DNA of 63,281 bases, taken from Roseibacillus sp. (GTDB taxonomy: Bacteria; Verrucomicrobiota; Verrucomicrobiia; Verrucomicrobiales; Akkermansiaceae). The translations under genes and the position numbers were made by a program. Shown here piece by piece: positions 53,793 through 61,724 of the stretch (within the stretch, counting starts at the first letter, position 1; every line of letters starts with the position of its first letter). The DNA lies in assembly GCA_029242545.1 (NCBI GenBank), contig JAQWTV010000161.1, positions 1-63,281 of the forward strand. Direction: 5' to 3'. The notes under the pieces were generated by a model, which was not told the origin of the DNA, made no database searches, and saw only the letters and a program-made list of their open reading frames with translations.

Positions 53793-56492
53793 ATGAACCG
53801 ACAACTGCTCGTCACCCTGGCCGTTCTTGGCAGCCATCTCCTCGGCACCTTTGCAGTGCGCGCCAACGAAGCCCACCTCCTCCAGTGTGGCCACTGTGCC
53901 ATGATGGCTCGGCTTCATACCCGTCAACTCGCCGCCGCAGAACAAGGAAAGGCTCCCCAGAATAGCTACGCCCCGGACCGCTTCGTGGATGTCGCGCACC
54001 TCAAGATCGACGTCACCCCCAACTTCAAGGAGCGCTCCCTCGCCGCCACCGCCGTTCTCGACTTCGCTCCCATTGCCAAGCCCCTCAAGCAGTGGCACCT
54101 CAACGCCACCGGGCTGGACATCAGGCAGGTCACCTCCTCGCACGCCATCCAGGCCACCCAGTCCACTGACACCCACCTTGAGATCACTTTCCGGGATCCC
54201 ATCCCTGCCTGGGAAGAAGCTCGGGTCACCGTGACCTACAACGCCACTCCGAAAAAGGGTCTCTACTTCCGCACCGCCGAAATGGGATACCCGGCCAGCG
54301 ATACCCAGCTCTGGACTCAGGGTGAACCCGAGGACCACCAGCACTGGTTCCCCAGTCACGACTACCCAAACGAGAAGTTCACTACCGAGATGATCTGCCG
54401 GATCCCCGAGGGCATGGAGGCCCTCTCCAACGGACGGCTTCTCGCCCGTAAGAAAGATGAGGAGACCGGCCTCGTCGCTTTCCACTGGCTGCAAGACAAG
54501 GCCCACGTCAACTACCTCGTCACCCTTCTTGCCGGTTACTTCGTCAAGATGGAAGGCAAGCACGGCGACATCCCCGTCGCACTCTACGTCCCTCCCTCCG
54601 AGAAGGACCAGCTCGCCAACACCTTCCGCGACACCATCAAGATCCTCGATTACTTCGAAAGGGAAATCGGAGTCTCCTACCCCTGGGACAAGTATTATAA
54701 CGCCTGCGCCATCGACTACATGATGGGAGGGATGGAGAACACCAGCCTGACCACCCTGACCTCACGCACCCTCTTCACCGACGCCACCGAGAACCTTCGC
54801 AGCAGCCGTGGACTCGATGCCCACGAAGTCGCCCACCAGTGGTTCGGCGACCTCGTCACCTGCCGCGACTGGAGCCACCTCTGGCTCAACGAGGGCTTTG
54901 CCACCTACTACTCCCTTCTCTACGACCGGGAACTTCTCGGTAATGACTACTTCAAGCACGGCCTCCACGGCAACGCCCGCGGGATCTTCGGCAACGACAA
55001 GGACACCACTCCGATCGTCCACCAGGGCTACAGCAACCCCATGCAGCAGTTCAGCTTCCGGGCCTACCCCAAGGGCGGATGGGTCCTCCACATGCTGCGC
55101 TCTGAACTGGGTGAGGACCTCTTCCGCAAATGTGTGAAGACCTACCTCGAGCGCCACCAGTACAAAACCGTGGTCACCCAGGACCTCGTCGAGATCTTCG
55201 AGGAACTCAGCGGACGCTCCCTCTCCCAGTTCTTCGACCAATGGGTCTACCTCTCCGGCTACCCTGAACTCAAGATCAACTACTCCTGGGACGAACTCAC
55301 CAAACAGGTCAAGCTCTCCATCAACCAGGTCCAGATGACCAATGAGAAGCGCCCCTTCTTCCGCTTCAAGCTTCCGGTTAAATTTCTCGTTGAGGACAAG
55401 ACCGAGATGCGCACCATCGAGATTTCCAAGGAGCGCGAGGACTTCTACCTGCCCCTCGGGGCCGCTCCGCAAGTCGTCCGCTTCGACCCGGATGTTACCG
55501 TTCTCGCCAAGATCAACTTCGACCCCAATGAGAAGATGCTCCTCGCCCAGCTCGCCGACCAGACCGACGTCATCGGCCGTCTCCTCGCCGTCCAGCAACT
55601 CGGTAAGAAGAAAAACAAGGTCGCTCTCGAGCACCTCAGCAAAGCCCTCAGGGAAGACCCTTTCTTCGCCGTGCGAAAGGCCGCTGCCGACGGTCTCGCC
55701 GCCATGCGCACCCTGGAATCCTTTGCCGCTCTCGAAAGCTCCCTCGACCAGCCAGACGCCCGGGTGAGGCAGGCCGTCGTCCGCGGCCTCACCAAGTTCT
55801 ACAGTGACGAGGCCTACAACGCTCTCAAGGCCATCGCCGACCGCGAGGCCAACCCCGGAATCCGCACCGTGGCCATTGGCGGAGTAGCCGCCTACGCCAA
55901 GGCCGGCCTCCGCCCCTACCTTGTCGGCTTGCTCACCGCGAATTCCTACCAGAATGCCATCGCCAACGAAGCTATCGCCGGCATGCGTAAGCAGGACGAT
56001 GCCTTCTACGTCGAGCCCCTCCTCCGCCACCTTCAGAAAGAAGAAGACTCCTTCCCCAGCCGCAGCTTCGCCCAGGCCCTGCGCACCCTCGCCTACCTCG
56101 CCCGGCACGAGGACAACAAGGACGCCGTCCGCGACTTCCTCCTCGGCCATGTCGACCACCTCAAGAACTCCGTGGCCACCGCCGCGATGGGAGCCCTTGG
56201 GGAACTGCGTGACCCCCGGGCCATCCCCGTCCTCACCACCTTCGTGGCTGCTGACTCTGATTCCCCTGAAGGCAAGGCCGCCCAGTCCGCCATCGACCAG
56301 ATCCGCAAGAATGAGGCGCCCGGACAGGCCCCCACGGAGGTCAGCAAACTACGGGGCCAGGTTCAGGACCTGGAGAAACAGCTCAAGAGTCTCTCTGGGG
56401 ACTTCAAGGCCCTCCAGGAGCGCCTCAAGCAATCCCTCGCCCCTCCCGAGGAGGAACCGAAGAAGAACGACAAGTCCGGGGAGAAGAAATAG
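53793..56492 (+). CDS. M1-family zinc aminopeptidase with C-terminal HEAT repeats
   Basis: 899 residues from ATG 53793. Signal peptide (~1-25), then a Cys-containing QCGHCAMM. The M1 fold has the exopeptidase motif GGMEN at 312-316, zinc motif HEVAH at 344-348 and the third ligand Glu367 in LNEGFA. The C-terminal third (~600-830) is HEAT-like, with repeats beginning near LAVQQLG and AADGLAAM. A charged coiled coil (~845-885) and a Lys-rich tail finish it. Periplasmic peptide trimming is expected. A single-gene unit. Confidence 0.93.
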   Translation: MNRQLLVTLAVLGSHLLGTFAVRANEAHLLQCGHCAMMARLHTRQLAAAEQGKAPQNSYAPDRFVDVAHLKIDVTPNFKERSLAATAVLDFAPIAKPLKQWHLNATGLDIRQVTSSHAIQATQSTDTHLEITFRDPIPAWEEARVTVTYNATPKKGLYFRTAEMGYPASDTQLWTQGEPEDHQHWFPSHDYPNEKFTTEMICRIPEGMEALSNGRLLARKKDEETGLVAFHWLQDKAHVNYLVTLLAGYFVKMEGKHGDIPVALYVPPSEKDQLANTFRDTIKILDYFEREIGVSYPWDKYYNACAIDYMMGGMENTSLTTLTSRTLFTDATENLRSSRGLDAHEVAHQWFGDLVTCRDWSHLWLNEGFATYYSLLYDRELLGNDYFKHGLHGNARGIFGNDKDTTPIVHQGYSNPMQQFSFRAYPKGGWVLHMLRSELGEDLFRKCVKTYLERHQYKTVVTQDLVEIFEELSGRSLSQFFDQWVYLSGYPELKINYSWDELTKQVKLSINQVQMTNEKRPFFRFKLPVKFLVEDKTEMRTIEISKEREDFYLPLGAAPQVVRFDPDVTVLAKINFDPNEKMLLAQLADQTDVIGRLLAVQQLGKKKNKVALEHLSKALREDPFFAVRKAAADGLAAMRTLESFAALESSLDQPDARVRQAVVRGLTKFYSDEAYNALKAIADREANPGIRTVAIGGVAAYAKAGLRPYLVGLLTANSYQNAIANEAIAGMRKQDDAFYVEPLLRHLQKEEDSFPSRSFAQALRTLAYLARHEDNKDAVRDFLLGHVDHLKNSVATAAMGALGELRDPRAIPVLTTFVAADSDSPEGKAAQSAIDQIRKNEAPGQAPTEVSKLRGQVQDLEKQLKSLSGDFKALQERLKQSLAPPEEEPKKNDKSGEKK

Positions 56493-56505
56493 AGTCCCTT
56501 GTTCC

Positions 56506-57618
56506 TCAGGAAGACTCGCGGAGCCGATGACGACGCCGCAGATAACTCAGCGCTCCGAAGGCTACCAGGTTGAAGACCACCAACCCGATCAGGAGGGGCT
56601 TGTGATCCCGCACCTCTCCGACGGGGGTCGACTTTCCGGGCTCTTCCGGGTCAAAGAGCACCCGGTCGAGATTGCGCTGGATGATTGCACTGTCCGCAGT
56701 GATCTCCTCCACCTCTAGCAGACGATCCCAGTTCCGGCGGAAAAGCAGGTCGTAGCCAGGGTTGCCTTCCTTCACCTGACACGAACAGGCCCCACACAAA
56801 TACTCACTGGCTGCCACGATGCGCTCCGGAGTCATTTGGGACGCGGTGAGGCCTCCAAAAGTCCGGCCCCTCCCGAACAGAGGCACCAGCAGGGGCTCTC
56901 CCGGAGTTCGATTCCCTGAACGCATCAACATCGAGAGAAAGAGGGCCTCCGCCGGATCATCCGCGGAGACCACCTCTGTCGCGAAGTCAATCTTAAGGGG
57001 AATGCCCGAGCGCAGGATGTTGTCCGGGTCGATATTCTCGAACTCCTTGTTGAAATCCTCCCGCCGGATCACCCCCTCCGGAATCTCGAGGGTAGCCTCC
57101 GCCTCCTTCACCCCGGCCTCCATCACCTCCCGGGCTGCGGCATCCTTCGCCGGATCACCGGACTCCACCAGTACCCAGACCGCCGACGCCCCTTTCAGGA
57201 GATGCGCGCCACAGCGCTGCCGCAGCGGGGAATCCAGCAAGCGGTTCAGATTCTCCTCCGTGGCCTCCCCGGTCCAGACCGGCGTCTTGCTCTTCCAGCT
57301 TGCCGGTGGCATCAGGATCAGGGTGGGCCCCTCTCCTGCATGCTCCAGCGCCGGCAGGGACACCAGCTCGGCATCCGTCAGGGTCGCAAGGTTCACCCGC
57401 TGCACCGTAAGGTTGATTGCCTGGCTGTCCCCCTGCAGTGCCGTCTCCAGAGCATCCAAGGCCTCCCCGATCTCCCCCGTCAGCTCCCCCTCCGAGGTCA
57501 CCACCAGCGCAAACCGGTCTGCTGGCCAGCGCTCCAACGCGAAGCGGAAGACCGGGACCTGACAAGCCATCACTACCACTGCGGTAGCGAACAACCCGAG
57601 GAGCACCCTTCTCATCAT
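56506..57618 (-). CDS. unknown protein with N- and C-terminal membrane helices
   Basis: 370 residues from ATG 57618 (MMRRVLLGLFATAVVVMACQ); the longer frame to 57711 adds a non-family-like N-terminus. One helix near 4-20 and another near 342-360 (PLLIGLVVFNLVAFGALSYL) flank a ~320-residue soluble part, with LVLVESGDPAKD-like and YLCGACSCQVKEGNPGYDLLF segments, the latter with three cysteines. I do not recognise the family. It is convergent with the M1 peptidase gene (13 bases between stops). Confidence 0.7.
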   Translation of the reverse strand: MMRRVLLGLFATAVVVMACQVPVFRFALERWPADRFALVVTSEGELTGEIGEALDALETALQGDSQAINLTVQRVNLATLTDAELVSLPALEHAGEGPTLILMPPASWKSKTPVWTGEATEENLNRLLDSPLRQRCGAHLLKGASAVWVLVESGDPAKDAAAREVMEAGVKEAEATLEIPEGVIRREDFNKEFENIDPDNILRSGIPLKIDFATEVVSADDPAEALFLSMLMRSGNRTPGEPLLVPLFGRGRTFGGLTASQMTPERIVAASEYLCGACSCQVKEGNPGYDLLFRRNWDRLLEVEEITADSAIIQRNLDRVLFDPEEPGKSTPVGEVRDHKPLLIGLVVFNLVAFGALSYLRRRHRLRESS

Positions 57619-57744
57619 TCCCCGGAACTTCCCGTATTCCTGCCCCCGAGTCGAGCCACCAAACTCCCGATCGTTCCCAATACTCTCTTCACAACGTGCC
57701 GTACATTGCACCGAGAACGAGGCCTTTTTTTGGTGCTAATCTTC

Positions 57745-59466
57745 TCATTTCACCTTCTTCTGGCCTCCTGCCGGATTCTTCTTCCCGCGGTGAGCGTTGA
57801 GTTCAGGCCAGGAGAGCTTCCCATCCTTGTTGGTGTCGGCGGACGGGTTCTTCTTGAAATACTGGATCTTCCACCGCGTGGCTTTCTGCTCTTCGGAGAG
57901 GGGTCTTGAGGGGATGATCCCGAGAAGGTCCTTTCGGTAGCGTTGTAACCTCCCGGCCTGCTCTGGCTTGCTGGCAAGGTTGTGCCATTCGTGGGGGTCC
58001 TTGGCGGTGTGGTAGAGTTCTTCCTTCCCGTTGGCGTAACGCACGTAGCGCCAGTCGCGGTAGCGTTGGGAGTAAGACTGCCCGGCCGGATCATAGTAAT
58101 CGGCCCACTTGTAGAGCGCCGTAAGCGCTGCTTCCGGACCATCCCAGGTGCCCTCCTGTGGATCTCTGAGAAGGGGCTTGAGGGAATGACCATCAAGGGG
58201 GCGCCCCTTCGGGTTGAGCCGGGTATCGGCCGGCAGCCCACACAGATCGAGAAGCGTCGGGTAGAGATCCACGAGGGAGACGGGCAGAGGGCAGGCACCA
58301 CCTGCCTTGCTCACTCCAGGAGCACGGATGACCAAGGGCACTCGGGTGGATTCCTGCCAGAGGGAATTCTTGTAGAGGTAATCCTTCTCCCCCATGCCCC
58401 ATCCATGGTCGGAGGTGAAGACGATGATGGTATTTTCTCTCAGCGCAGAAGACTCCACGACTTTAAGAACCTCTCCCACGAGGTCATCGACACTGGCTAC
58501 TGAGGCGAGGTAAGCTTGGATGAACTTACGCAGAGCCAGCTCCCGATCCCCCTTGAAAGACCTGATGAGGGAAGAATACATCTTGTGCCCGCGGTCATCG
58601 GAGCGGTCGTCGCTGCCCGGGGCGAGGGTGTGCTTGAAAGTATCCTCCACGTCCCCGGGTCGGATGTCGGGCAGTTTGATGGAATCGAGGGGGAAGAGGT
58701 CGAAATACTTCTGCGGAACAATCAGGGGGGTATGAGGGCGGATAAACCCAAGCCCCATCAGGAAGGGCTTCCCGGAATCCGCCAGCTCCCCGAGTTTCTT
58801 GACGGCCCAAGCCGTATTAAGCTCGTCCCCGGTCGGGTCTCGATCGGTCTCCGACCGATATTTCAGCTCGCGCTTGCCCGCCCAGTTCCCGGTCCGCCAG
58901 GTAAAGCGGGTTCCCTCCAGATCGCGCAGCGGCCCAAAGGAACCGTCTACCGCTCCGAAGTCGTCCCGGAAGGGGCTCGGGATATCCGGGTGAGCCACAT
59001 CCGTCTTCTGCCCATCATTGGCAAAGGGCCCATAGTCCGAGAGATAACCAAACTCCGACCACTGGTCCCGTCCCCGGTTGTGCATGACCTTGCCGGTGCC
59101 GAGGGCGTGGTAGCCGTGGTGCCGGAAGTGAGCCATCACAGTCCGCGAGTTCTTGAGGACTTCGTAACCATCCCATCGGTCGAAGCCGTAGCAACCCGAA
59201 GTGTGCGGGTAGAGCCCGGTGAGGAAACTGGCCCGCGATGGATTGCAGATCGGGACATTGCAATGGGCCTGAGTGAAGGACACCCCGGACTCGATAAGGC
59301 GGCGAATGTTGGGCGTCCGGGCCTGTGGATGTCCCCCTAGGGTTTCGATGTAATCGTTCAGGTCATCACAGACGATGAGAAGGACATTGGGCCTGTCTTT
59401 GGCAGTAGCCTCCGGAGCTAAGTGAAAGAGCAGGGGAAGGGCGAGAAGACAGAGCAGGATACGCAT
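57745..59466 (-). CDS. secreted sulfatase with C-terminal EF-hand
   Basis: 573 residues from ATG 59466 (a TTG at 59478 is in frame). Signal peptide to ~22. Sulfatase fold with metal-site DD (VLLIVCDDLND) and CNPSRASFLTG, in which Cys74 of the CxPSR motif is the formylglycine precursor. A single EF-hand-like loop (DTNKDGKLSWPEL) closes the protein before a basic tail. The iduronate-2-sulfatase-like branch is common in Planctomycetes/Verrucomicrobia and acts on sulfated polysaccharides. Divergent from the GH16 gene. Confidence 0.92.
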   Translation of the reverse strand: MRILLCLLALPLLFHLAPEATAKDRPNVLLIVCDDLNDYIETLGGHPQARTPNIRRLIESGVSFTQAHCNVPICNPSRASFLTGLYPHTSGCYGFDRWDGYEVLKNSRTVMAHFRHHGYHALGTGKVMHNRGRDQWSEFGYLSDYGPFANDGQKTDVAHPDIPSPFRDDFGAVDGSFGPLRDLEGTRFTWRTGNWAGKRELKYRSETDRDPTGDELNTAWAVKKLGELADSGKPFLMGLGFIRPHTPLIVPQKYFDLFPLDSIKLPDIRPGDVEDTFKHTLAPGSDDRSDDRGHKMYSSLIRSFKGDRELALRKFIQAYLASVASVDDLVGEVLKVVESSALRENTIIVFTSDHGWGMGEKDYLYKNSLWQESTRVPLVIRAPGVSKAGGACPLPVSLVDLYPTLLDLCGLPADTRLNPKGRPLDGHSLKPLLRDPQEGTWDGPEAALTALYKWADYYDPAGQSYSQRYRDWRYVRYANGKEELYHTAKDPHEWHNLASKPEQAGRLQRYRKDLLGIIPSRPLSEEQKATRWKIQYFKKNPSADTNKDGKLSWPELNAHRGKKNPAGGQKKVK

Positions 59467-59620
59467 GGATTTCTGCAAGGGGAGGTTGCTGGTGCCGGCC
59501 GATCCGACCCCCGAGAAATACCCCTCTCGTGGCAGAGTGCAAGCAGGGTGCTGCGATAAAAGAGAAGATTAGCAAGTCCAGATTCTTGTTGCGACGCCTG
59601 GAGACTGCTAGTCTTCCACG

Positions 59621-60724
59621 ATGCCTTTCCGCTCCTTGAGTCTCCTTCTCATTCTGGCCCTCGCTCTTCCCTCCCTGAGTGCAGAGGAGCCCGCCATCGG
59701 ATCCCCACACCCATCCCATCCGGGCTATAAGCTGGTGTGGCAAGATGAATTCTCCGGGAACAAACTCGATCGGAACAAGTGGCGCGCGGTGGATGATCCC
59801 ACCCGCGGCGCTTACGGACATGGGAATGGAGAAGCTCAGGCCTATCTCGATGCCGAAGGACGAACCTTCCGGGTAAAGGGGGGACGCTTGACCATTACTG
59901 CCCACCATGATCCCAAAGCCGTTTACCCGCTGCGGGACACTCCGAGTGGACCGGTCACGAAGAAGACGAGCGGGCAGGACTTTGCCTCCGCCAAATTGAC
60001 CACCGAAAAACTTCACTCCTTCACCTACGGCATCGTCGAGGCGCGGATCAGGAATCCGCTTGCTGACAAGGGCGGGAAAACCGCAATCCCAGTATGGCCC
60101 GCCTTCTGGATGCTGCCCGAGACCTCCACTGCTCCTTACGACGGATATTGGGACAAGACCGCCCTCGACGAGAAACGCGAATGGGCCCGCAGCACATGGC
60201 CCTACAGTGGCGAAATCGATATCATGGAAATGTCCGGGCGGGCCACCCGCCTCTACCACGCGGGAGCGGTGTTCCATACCAGTGCCAAGAGGTGGACGGT
60301 TGGCCACATCGGCTGGCATTCTCACTACCGGCGCTATGACGGCGCCATCGATCCAAAACAATGGATCGCAGATCAAAAGCTGCATGGCTCCCTGCAGCCC
60401 CGGCCCGGCCAGAAGTCCTATGTCTCAGGCTATCATACCTACGGATGTAAATGGACAGCCGACCAAATAATCTTCATGCTCGATGGCAAAAAGTGGGGAC
60501 CCGGGTTGAAACTCGGCGATCACACTCGGTTCGGAGGAAAGAAGATCTACCGGAACTATCCCTTCTACCTCATCCTGAACCTTGCCATCGGGGGTAACTA
60601 TTTCGGGGTCTGGGGGCCGGAGGACCCCGGACCAGACAAGAAGCGCCCTAACGAACTTTACGACTTTACTCAGTTCCCTCAGTCCATGCAGGTTGACTGG
60701 GTCCGAATCTACCAGAAGCCGTAG
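59621..60724 (+). CDS. secreted GH16 glycoside hydrolase
   Basis: 367 residues with a signal peptide to ~20. The GH16 active-site strand is GEIDIMEMSG: nucleophile Glu198, Asp200 and acid/base Glu203. The aromatic-rich PVWPAFWMLPE and the C-terminal VDWVRIYQ strand are also typical. The family cleaves beta-1,3/1,4 glucans or galactans such as laminarin, agar, carrageenan or porphyran; the sequence alone does not fix the substrate. The divergent sulfatase suggests a sulfated substrate. Confidence 0.93.
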   Translation: MPFRSLSLLLILALALPSLSAEEPAIGSPHPSHPGYKLVWQDEFSGNKLDRNKWRAVDDPTRGAYGHGNGEAQAYLDAEGRTFRVKGGRLTITAHHDPKAVYPLRDTPSGPVTKKTSGQDFASAKLTTEKLHSFTYGIVEARIRNPLADKGGKTAIPVWPAFWMLPETSTAPYDGYWDKTALDEKREWARSTWPYSGEIDIMEMSGRATRLYHAGAVFHTSAKRWTVGHIGWHSHYRRYDGAIDPKQWIADQKLHGSLQPRPGQKSYVSGYHTYGCKWTADQIIFMLDGKKWGPGLKLGDHTRFGGKKIYRNYPFYLILNLAIGGNYFGVWGPEDPGPDKKRPNELYDFTQFPQSMQVDWVRIYQKP

Positions 60725-60799
60725 AACTTCAGCACACCCCAGTGCCTCGACTCGGAAGCGAATTCGTCATAGGGTGCTTTCCCTTACCTCTCCAGCATC

Positions 60800-61693
60800 G
60801 TGAACATTCCTGATTTCTGCCGCCGTATCGTCGAGGCTCCCTGGTTCACCGGATTTATCATAACGGTCATCGTTTTCGCCGGCATCCTTGTCGGGATGGA
60901 GACAAGTGCCTCTCTGATGGCCGAGCTCGGATCGACAATCGAGATCCTCAATAATATCGTTCTCTACATTTTCGTGGCCGAGATCGTCCTCAAAATGACC
61001 GCGGCGGCCCCAAAACCGTGGCGCTTTTTCTATGACGGGTGGAACGTCTTTGATTTTCTCATCGTGGCGGTCTGCTTCGTGCCCTTTGGCGGAGGGTTCG
61101 CCCCCGTCCTGCGCCTGTTCCGGCTCTTCCGGACGCTGCGCCTCGTCTCCGTGATCCCCCGCCTGCAGCTCATCGTTTCCGCTCTTCTGCGCTGCCTGCC
61201 CTCAATGTTCTATGTCAGCATCCTGCTCTTTCTTGTCTTCTACATCTACGCGGTGGCAGGGACCATGCTCTTTGGCGCCAACGACCCGGTTCATTTCGGA
61301 GGCTTGTGGACTTCCATGCTCTCTCTCTTCCGGGTTGTCACCCTCGAGGACTGGACCGACGTGATGTATCTTCAAATGTTCGGATCCGACGTCTACGAGG
61401 GATACAACCAGTCCATTGAAGGACAGACTGTCGTCCCCAAGGCCCAGCCCTTCCTCGGGGTGTTCTATTTCGTCTCCTTTGTTCTCGTGGGGACCATGAT
61501 CATGCTCAACCTCGTCATTGGGGTGATCATCAACGGAATGGACGAGGCCCAGAAAGAGGTTGCCGATCGCCGCCTGCACGAACTCTTGAGCCAAGGCGGG
61601 GAAGGAGGCGACCAGATCCAGCGCGAGGCGCGCATCGCCAACCTGCGCAAGAAGGTCGCCGAACTCTCGGAGGAACTGGAGAAGCTGAGCTGA
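60800..61693 (+). CDS. NaChBac-type voltage-gated cation channel with TLEDWTD filter
   Basis: 297 residues from a GTG start: a six-helix single-domain channel. The S4 voltage sensor [12 protein letters not shown] carries Arg at 105, 108, 111 and 114. The pore loop has TLEDWTD (181-187) where sodium channels have TLESWSM-type filters. An unusually long outer loop (~188-218) separates the filter from S6 ([20 protein letters not shown]). The C-terminus is a coiled coil (~275-297), as in NaChBac tetramers. Ion selectivity is discussed under findings. Confidence 0.93.
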   Translation: MNIPDFCRRIVEAPWFTGFIITVIVFAGILVGMETSASLMAELGSTIEILNNIVLYIFVAEIVLKMTAAAPKPWRFFYDGWNVFDFLIVAVCFVPFGGGFAPVLRLFRLFRTLRLVSVIPRLQLIVSALLRCLPSMFYVSILLFLVFYIYAVAGTMLFGANDPVHFGGLWTSMLSLFRVVTLEDWTDVMYLQMFGSDVYEGYNQSIEGQTVVPKAQPFLGVFYFVSFVLVGTMIMLNLVIGVIINGMDEAQKEVADRRLHELLSQGGEGGDQIQREARIANLRKKVAELSEELEKLS

Positions 61694-61724
61694 GCTCTGT
61701 AGGCCGACCTTCCAACAAGCCACC

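Noticed and set aside
54762..56159. 465-codon minus-strand frame opposite the M1 peptidase
   Set aside because: A Glu/Val/Gly-rich mirror of strongly biased codons; the sense frame has a complete zinc-peptidase active site.
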